A program made the translations under genes and the position numbers. From the NCBI RefSeq assembly GCF_003984645.1, contig NZ_RWKI01000029.1, positions 1 through 37,586 on the forward strand: a DNA stretch of 37,586 nt, written 5' to 3'. Position 1 is the first letter of the stretch. Each line of letters begins with the position of its first letter. Under the pieces are notes generated by a model, which saw nothing but the letters and a program-made list of their open reading frames with translations, was not told the DNA's origin and did no database searches. Source of the stretch: Variovorax sp. MHTC-1. Lineage in GTDB: Bacteria; Pseudomonadota; Gammaproteobacteria; Burkholderiales; Burkholderiaceae_C. Shown here one piece after another: positions 32,413-37,586 of the stretch.

Positions 32413-33057
32413 TTACCAGAGCGGTTTGCTCAACTGCTGGGTGAACGAAGAGAACATCACGTTGAAACTGACGCTGATTCGTTCTTCCTCGCTCAGGTTG
32501 GCATCGACGGAGTGCTCCAGAAAGGAGGGAAACATCAGAAGCGCTCCGTTGCGTACCTTGACCACCACCTGGTCGGTGTTGTCCGCCGTCAGCTCCACGA
32601 CTGGGGGCCTGATGACCGCGGTCTGCCTTCTCGGGTCATGAAAGTTGATGGTGTCTGAGCCCGGTTGGGTGCGCACGTAGTAGACACCGCTCAGGAAGTT
32701 GTTGGGGTGGCTGTGAATCTTGTGTGCAGCGCCCTTGGCCAGAACGGTGGCCCAGCAGGCTGTGATCTCGAACGCGTCATGGCCGATTCGCAGAAATCGC
32801 AGGATGCTCGTGACACCGCGACGGACACACGAAACCAGATCGCGAAAGTCCTCGCGTTCATGCAGCGCCTGCCCCGACTGCCAACCGCGGCCGGCTTCAA
32901 GTGACGGCAGGCCGCGCCGCATGTCGGCCAGCGCTGCGAGGATGCTTTGTGCCAGCGCATCGCGCAAGCTGGCCTCGATCTGGACTTTCCAGACCAGGCT
33001 GGGAAACATCGGAATAACATCCGAGGTTTCCATCCACCGGTTGCTTTCCTGGACCAT
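32413..33057 (-). CDS. 2OG-Fe(II) oxygenase-like protein (TIGR02466 type)
   Basis: A protein of 214 residues resembling the TIGR02466 group of putative 2-oxoglutarate-Fe(II) oxygenases. The core is a double-stranded beta-helix: HKIHSHPNNFLSGVYYVRT (residues 112-130), DTINFHDPRRQ, GALLMFPSFLEHSVDANL (residues 171-188) and ERISVSFNVMF (192-202). Probable metal ligands are His115 or His117, Asp141 and His182, with Arg193 for the 2-oxoglutarate carboxylate. These assignments are by analogy. The related family contains hydroxylases of proteins and small molecules. I chose ATG 33057 (GAAGGTG upstream); 33033 and 33078 are alternatives. It is the first gene of the trio, divergent from the DUF255 gene with a 76-base gap. 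Confidence 0.85.
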   Translation of the reverse strand: MVQESNRWMETSDVIPMFPSLVWKVQIEASLRDALAQSILAALADMRRGLPSLEAGRGWQSGQALHEREDFRDLVSCVRRGVTSILRFLRIGHDAFEITACWATVLAKGAAHKIHSHPNNFLSGVYYVRTQPGSDTINFHDPRRQTAVIRPPVVELTADNTDQVVVKVRNGALLMFPSFLEHSVDANLSEEERISVSFNVMFSSFTQQLSKPLW

Positions 33058-33133
33058 GGCGCACCTTCGATAAAGCATAGGCGAAAACGATGGTGAGCGT
33101 TCCCGGAAAAACTCCGACGCCGGGTCGCTGTCC

Positions 33134-35206
33134 ATGACTTCTCGCACGCCACGCCCTGCGGACCGCCCCGCCAACCGCCTGGCCCGCGAGACCAGTCCCT
33201 ACCTGCTGCAGCACGCGCACAACCCGGTGGACTGGTACCCATGGGGCGAGGAGGCGTTCGCCAAGGCGCGCGCCGAGGACAAGCCGATCCTGCTGTCGGT
33301 GGGCTACGCCACCTGCCATTGGTGCCATGTGATGGAGCGCGAGAGCTTCGAGGACGTGGGGCTGGCGCGCCAGTTGGCCGATGGCTTCGTCGCGATCAAG
33401 GTCGACCGCGAGGAACTGCCCGATGTCGACCACGTCTACATGAGCGCGCTGCAGGCGCTCACCGGCCGCGGCGGCTGGCCGATGAACATGTTCCTCACGC
33501 CGCAGCTTCAAGCCTTCTTCGGCGGCACGTACTTTCCGCCGCGATCGCGCCAGGGCATCCCCAGCTTCTCCGAGGTGCTCGCCGCCGTGCGCGAGGCCTG
33601 GGTCCACCGGCGGGGTGACATCGATCGGGAGGCCCAGACGCTGCTCGATCTCGTGCGCCGCGGCACGCGCTTCGCGGCCCGTGCGCCGGCCGATGACATG
33701 CACCGGCGAGCCGTGGGCCAGTTCGCCTTGCGCTTCGACGCAACGCGCGGGGGCTTCGGCAGCGCGCCCAAGTTTCCGCAGACGCCGCTGCTGCAGTACC
33801 TGCTGACGCTGGCCACCTGCGGCGACGGGAGCGCGCGCACGATGCTCGCGACGACACTGCACCACATGGCTGCCGGCGGAATGTACGACCACGTCAGCGG
33901 TGGCTTCGCTCGCTACTCCACCGACGAGCGCTGGCATGTGCCGCACTTCGAAAAGATGCTGTACGACAACGCCCAGCTCGCGCGCGTGTATGCCGGCGCC
34001 TTCAGGCTGACCGGCGAAGAGAGGCTGCGCCTTGTCGCCGAGGGCACATTGACGTACCTGCTGCGCGAGATGCACCCCGCGGCTGCGCCGGCAGCCTACG
34101 CTTGCGCGCAGGACGCCGACGCCGAGGGTGTCGAGGGCAAATTCCACGTCTGGACGCTGGCCGAGTTCCGCGCCGTGCTCGGCGCCGATGCACAGGCCGC
34201 GGCGCGTCTGCATGGCGTGACGGTGCAGGGCAACTGGGAGCACGGCACGAACGTGCTCGAGCGCCGCGATCCGGAAGGCGTACGCGTCGAACTCGACCTG
34301 GAACCCGAGGCCTTCGCGTCCTGGGAACGCTCGGTGCGCGAGCGCCTCTACGCCGCGCGTGCCCGGCGCGCCTGGCCGACTACCGACGACAAGGTGCTGG
34401 CCGACTGGAACGGCATGGCGCTGCGCGCATTTGCTGAAGGAGGGCGGCTGCTCGGGCGCGACGACTTCGTGCAGGCGGCGCGAGAGCTCGCGCGCTTCCT
34501 GCTGGCCACCATGGTCCGGGATGGGCGGGTCCACCACGCCTGGCGCGACGGCACGCTGCGCGACGAGGGGTACCTCGCCGACCACGCGCAGCTCGGGCTC
34601 GGCCTCGTGGAACTGCATGCAGCCACCGGCGAGCTGAAGTGGCTGAACACCGCGCTCGACCTGTGCGGCGGCATGGTCGAGCGCTTCCATGATGCGGTCG
34701 AAGGCTTCTTCGACAGCGCGTCAATCCAGCTGCCGATGCGGGCGCGGGACCTCTACGACGGCGCGGTGCCCTCGGGCACTGCGGCGGCGTGCGAGCTATT
34801 GCTGCGACTGGCAGGTCCCTTTGAACGCAACGACTGGGCCGACATCGTCCGCGCGGCGCTCGGGGGATACGGCGCGTTGGTGGAGGAGGCGCCGATGGCC
34901 GCGCCGGCGCTGCTGCACGCACAGCTGCTGGCCGAGCACGGGGCTGATCTCGCGATCCCCGCGGGACCAGACAGCGAACGCCTGTGGGCGACGGCGCAGT
35001 CGGCGTTCGCGCCACTGGTCACGCTCTTCCATGGTTTTCCAGGATCGATGCCGCTGCTCGAAGGTCGGATCGCGGGCGCGGCCTACCTCTGCCGAAATGG
35101 CAGCTGCGAGCTGCCGGCGCGATCGGTCGAGGCGCTGCGTGAGCAACTGGCAAAGGGGTTCTCTGGCCTTGCCGGCAAGTTCGCAGCATCGGACGGCGTT
35201 GCTTGA
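33134..35206 (+). CDS. YyaL/DUF255 thioredoxin-fold protein (SSP411-like)
   Basis: A protein of 690 residues with the DUF255 thioredoxin-like N-terminus: NRLARETSPYLLQHAHNPVDWYPW at about 14-37, then the redox motif CHWC at residues 61-64 in GYATCHWCHVMERESFED, and KVDREELPDVDHVYMSALQALTGRGGWPMNMFLTP. The remainder (about 190-690) is an alpha/alpha-barrel like glycoside hydrolase or epimerase folds, including GGGMYDHVSGGFARYSTDERWHVPHFEKMLYDNAQL. The family (YyaL in Bacillus, SPATA20 in animals) is widespread and has no established biochemical role. Length and motifs are complete. It is divergent from the oxygenase-like gene and probably monocistronic; a GAGCC-ATC-GGCTC hairpin lies about 12 bases past the stop. 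Confidence 0.92.
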   Translation: MTSRTPRPADRPANRLARETSPYLLQHAHNPVDWYPWGEEAFAKARAEDKPILLSVGYATCHWCHVMERESFEDVGLARQLADGFVAIKVDREELPDVDHVYMSALQALTGRGGWPMNMFLTPQLQAFFGGTYFPPRSRQGIPSFSEVLAAVREAWVHRRGDIDREAQTLLDLVRRGTRFAARAPADDMHRRAVGQFALRFDATRGGFGSAPKFPQTPLLQYLLTLATCGDGSARTMLATTLHHMAAGGMYDHVSGGFARYSTDERWHVPHFEKMLYDNAQLARVYAGAFRLTGEERLRLVAEGTLTYLLREMHPAAAPAAYACAQDADAEGVEGKFHVWTLAEFRAVLGADAQAAARLHGVTVQGNWEHGTNVLERRDPEGVRVELDLEPEAFASWERSVRERLYAARARRAWPTTDDKVLADWNGMALRAFAEGGRLLGRDDFVQAARELARFLLATMVRDGRVHHAWRDGTLRDEGYLADHAQLGLGLVELHAATGELKWLNTALDLCGGMVERFHDAVEGFFDSASIQLPMRARDLYDGAVPSGTAAACELLLRLAGPFERNDWADIVRAALGGYGALVEEAPMAAPALLHAQLLAEHGADLAIPAGPDSERLWATAQSAFAPLVTLFHGFPGSMPLLEGRIAGAAYLCRNGSCELPARSVEALREQLAKGFSGLAGKFAASDGVA

Positions 35207-35561
35207 GGGTTGCAGCCGAGCCATCGGCTCAAGAGAAGGCCGGCGATCGTTCAACACGCGGAAATTGGGCCGACGATGCCCTTGCGCCGACGGTTGCACG
35301 CGGCTTCGACCCGCCGATGCGTACTGGAATGCCGGAAAGCGGTCGTCGACGACCGTCGGCTCTTAGCCGATAGTGTAATTTTGCGGGCGGAGTTGGCATA
35401 GAGTCAGCGGTGTTCAGACGGCCGCTGTGTGAGTACCCGCCTTTTCCCTTCTATGGCGGAAGAGGCGATCCGAATTCGGCTTCGAGCTTCCACTGCCGGC
35501 CCGACAGCCGGCATGAGGCAAGATGATCGGTCGAGCGGCTTGACAGCCGGAGGAACGAGCG
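35207..35561. other. 355-base intergenic region before the Rieske fusion gene
   Basis: No gene is supported. It holds a small hairpin GAGCC-ATC-GGCTC at about 35218-35230 after the DUF255 stop, a palindrome GTCGTCGACGAC near 35346, and GCCGGC-N6-GCCGGC near 35495. GGAGGAACGAGCG directly before 35562 is the ribosome site of the next gene. TTGACAGC at about 35539 could be part of a promoter but is too close to the start to be convincing. Confidence 0.45.
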
Positions 35562-37340
35562 ATGAATAGAGCCGAGACCAAAGAGGGTGACAGGTTCGTA
35601 CGCGTCGGCACGCTCGAGGAGCTCGCCGCGCGGCGCATGACCGTCGTGAGCGGCGGTCATCCTCCGATCCTTGTCATCGCGGACGGTGCGCGGTGCTATG
35701 CAGTGGACAACCGCTGCCCGCATCTCGGCTTTCCGCTTCAGCGTGGGACGCTCGAGGACGGCATTCTCACTTGCCATTGGCATCATGCGCGCTTCGATGT
35801 CGCGAGCGGGGGTGGCTTCGACTTATGGGCGGACGACCTGCCGACCGCCGCAGTCGAAGTGCGTGACGATGAAGTATGGGTGTCGACCACGTTGCGCTAT
35901 GCCGACGGGCAGACGCACTGGCGCAATCGACTGCGCGACGGGATGGCGCACGATCTCGGGCTGGTGATCGCGAAGGCGATCCTCGGCTTGCGCGCGCAAG
36001 GCGTGCCGCCGCTCGACCTGATCCGCGAAGCGGCGCTCTTCGGAGCGCGCGGACGTGAGGATTGGGGGGCGGGGCTCACGGTGCTCACTGCGCTCGGCAA
36101 TCTCGTGCCTGTCCTGCCGGAAGAATCGAGCTATCTCGCGCTCTACAAGGGCATCGCGAAAGTCGCCAAGGACTGCGCGGGACAGCCCGCAAGGCGCACG
36201 GGCCAGCCGCTCGACCCGCCGCCGTCGGCCGAGACGCTTGCGCGGTGGCTGCGCCATTGGACTGCAGTGCGTCACCGCGATGCGATCGAGCGAACCGTTC
36301 TCGCGGGCATCTCAGCTCGACTGGCCCCCGCCACGCTCGCCGAGATGCTGCTCGCTGCCGCCACCGACCGCGTGTTTGCCGACGGCGGCCACACGCTGGA
36401 CTTCATCAACAAGGCATTCGAGCTCCTGGATCTGATTGGCTGGGCGCACGCCGACGCTGTACTCCCCACGACGGTCGAACATCTCGCGAGCGCCCGCGGC
36501 GCCGAGGAGTCCACTGCCTGGCGCCATCCGATCGATCTCATCGCCCTTTCGGCCGACGCGGCGGCAGAATTCCCGTCGGCGATTGCGATCGGCGGACGCA
36601 GCGCACGCCGGTGGGGTGGCACGATCGCACTTGCCGAGGCGTTCCTCGGCGACAGCCCCTCCGCCATAGCGCAGGCGATGATCAAGGCGATCGCTGAAAA
36701 TGCCGCGCCACCCGACCTCGGCCGCGCCCTCGCCTACGCTGCGGCATTGCGCGTCGCCCGGTTTGGAACCTCGAACGAGCATTCGGACTGGGAAGCGGCC
36801 CATCACGCCTTCACTTACGCCCATGCGACCCACCGCATGCTGGCGCGCCTTGCGGCCGGCGGCCACCCACCGACCGCCGAAAGCCTGCGCGCGGTGTTGC
36901 ACGGTGCAATGCACGTTTATCTGCTGCGCTTTCTCAACGTGCCGCCCGCGCGCTTGCCTGGCGAAGGCGACGACCGGCTCGACGATCTGCCAGCGGAAAC
37001 CGAAGCGCTCGAGCGCGGATTCCTCGATGCGCTCGACCGGCACGGCGGCGTGGAGATGGCCGGGCGTTACGTCGCCCGCCATCTCACCCTCGGCCACGAT
37101 GCCGGCGCGCTCATTGCGACGCTAATACAGGCGGTGCTGCGGGAGGATGCGGGCTTCCACAGCTATCAGATGCTCGAGGCGAGTATTGCGCAGTTCCGTG
37201 AATGGGGTCCCACGCCTGAAGGGCAACGCATTCTTTACGCCGCAGCGCGCTACCTCGCCGCTCACTCTCCGACGGAGCGGGCCGATTTGCAGACGGCTGT
37301 GGTCGCGCGCAAGCTGGCGCGCGACGAGAAGCTGTACTAG
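35562..37340 (+). CDS. Rieske [2Fe-2S] domain fused to a histidine-rich helical domain
   Basis: A protein of 592 residues. Residues 12-110 form a Rieske ferredoxin-like domain with the cluster ligands Cys52 and His54 in CPHLGFPL and Cys71 and His74 in CHWHHARFD (C-x-H-x16-C-x2-H). The remaining 480 residues are helical and match no family I can name. They contain clustered histidines: GGHTLDFINKAFELLD (277), EHSDWEAAHHAFTYAHATH (407-424), LHGAMHVYLL (447, 451), RHLTLGHDAG (507, 512) and EDAGFHSYQML (533). There is no transmembrane segment or signal peptide, so it is soluble and cytoplasmic. It is not a ring-hydroxylating oxygenase: the order and the missing C-terminal motif differ. GGAGGAACGAGCG precedes the start. 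A redox enzyme with a second metal site is a reasonable guess. Confidence 0.85.
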   Translation: MNRAETKEGDRFVRVGTLEELAARRMTVVSGGHPPILVIADGARCYAVDNRCPHLGFPLQRGTLEDGILTCHWHHARFDVASGGGFDLWADDLPTAAVEVRDDEVWVSTTLRYADGQTHWRNRLRDGMAHDLGLVIAKAILGLRAQGVPPLDLIREAALFGARGREDWGAGLTVLTALGNLVPVLPEESSYLALYKGIAKVAKDCAGQPARRTGQPLDPPPSAETLARWLRHWTAVRHRDAIERTVLAGISARLAPATLAEMLLAAATDRVFADGGHTLDFINKAFELLDLIGWAHADAVLPTTVEHLASARGAEESTAWRHPIDLIALSADAAAEFPSAIAIGGRSARRWGGTIALAEAFLGDSPSAIAQAMIKAIAENAAPPDLGRALAYAAALRVARFGTSNEHSDWEAAHHAFTYAHATHRMLARLAAGGHPPTAESLRAVLHGAMHVYLLRFLNVPPARLPGEGDDRLDDLPAETEALERGFLDALDRHGGVEMAGRYVARHLTLGHDAGALIATLIQAVLREDAGFHSYQMLEASIAQFREWGPTPEGQRILYAAARYLAAHSPTERADLQTAVVARKLARDEKLY

Positions 37341-37586
37341 TGGACGGACGGTGGCGTATCACGGCACGATGCTGACGGGCGTTCCTGCGCCAACTCGGTG
37401 CATTCCACCGGCATCGCCATAGTTGACCACTCATCCGAACGGCGGGCGTGGCTATCTTGGGTAGGAGGTTAGCGCGCATCCCGGAAGCCGACCTTGGCGA
37501 GTGACAGCAGATGGCCCAATTCTGTTGAAAAACTCGATGTGGCTCCCAGTGGGACCGTTTCTGGGGTCATTGACCCCTTAACCACT
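37341..37586. other. Right edge, no gene recognised
   Basis: These 246 bases after the Rieske fusion stop contain no frame with family similarity. TGTTGAAAAACTCGATG and GGGGTCATTGACCCC near the end are the only distinctive words; the latter is a palindrome (37562-37576) that may belong to an element beginning just outside the window. Confidence 0.4.

Noticed and set aside
32897..34690. 597-codon minus-strand frame opposite the DUF255 gene
   Set aside because: The DUF255 frame has the CHWC motif and full-length family similarity; the antisense frame has none.

Overview
The window is GC-rich bacterial chromosome. It is most likely from a betaproteobacterium of the Burkholderiales, near Comamonadaceae (Variovorax or Ramlibacter type). 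The grounds are a Bug/TctC binding protein beside a CoA ligase, long Liv-transporter/acyl-CoA operons, and the overall protein resemblance. No rRNA, tRNA or housekeeping marker is present, so genus is not fixed. All homologies are from recognition of motifs and family sequences; no search was run.

Positions 512-26668 form a catabolic island built from CoA-thioester chemistry. On the minus strand at the left lie a thiolase and a molybdopterin oxidoreductase that has lost its N-terminal iron-sulfur part. A TetR gene (3974) then leads a plus-strand set of two SDRs and an AcuI/YhdH-type reductase (4669-7190). A stretch of dead gene fragments follows (about 7190-8180): an MHS-type MFS transporter and a beta-keto acid cleavage enzyme. 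Next are two divergent units around 12230-12386: isomerase-CoA ligase-Bug protein-flavin reductase leftwards, and SDR-flavin oxidoreductase rightwards. A ten-gene minus-strand operon then runs from 25872 to 14133: livHMGFK, a degenerate acyl-CoA synthetase, thiolase, acyl-CoA dehydrogenase, a second CoA ligase and an enoyl-CoA hydratase/isomerase. A second TetR gene (26078) is divergent from it, followed by a MarR gene.

Two palindromic operator families tie these units together. ATATGA-N6-TCATAT occurs twice, flanking the first TetR gene. A motif close to TTTRNCAAACGATCGTT occurs six times: upstream of the thiolase, three times in the 12.3 kb divergent gap, upstream of livH, and upstream of the second TetR gene. 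The simplest reading is uptake of a carboxylic acid by the Liv transporter, activation by CoA ligases and beta-oxidation-like degradation, under two TetR repressors that probably sense acyl-CoA. The substrate cannot be read from the sequence.

From 27212 to 28615 there are abutting remnants of three insertion sequences (IS6, IS110 and IS630 families). The last cuts off a SUKH/SMI1-like gene. Beyond lie an adenosine-specific kinase family gene, a small unknown gene and a 450-base gap with a cluster of hairpins.

The right end (30428-37340) differs in content. A minus-strand trio encodes a 2OG-Fe(II) oxygenase-like protein, a 66-residue DUF6494-like protein and a tandem SagB-type nitroreductase. 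A YyaL/DUF255 thioredoxin-fold protein is divergent from it. Last is a protein of unknown function that joins a Rieske [2Fe-2S] domain to a long histidine-rich helical domain. The trio and the Rieske fusion are the best candidates for undescribed biochemistry.
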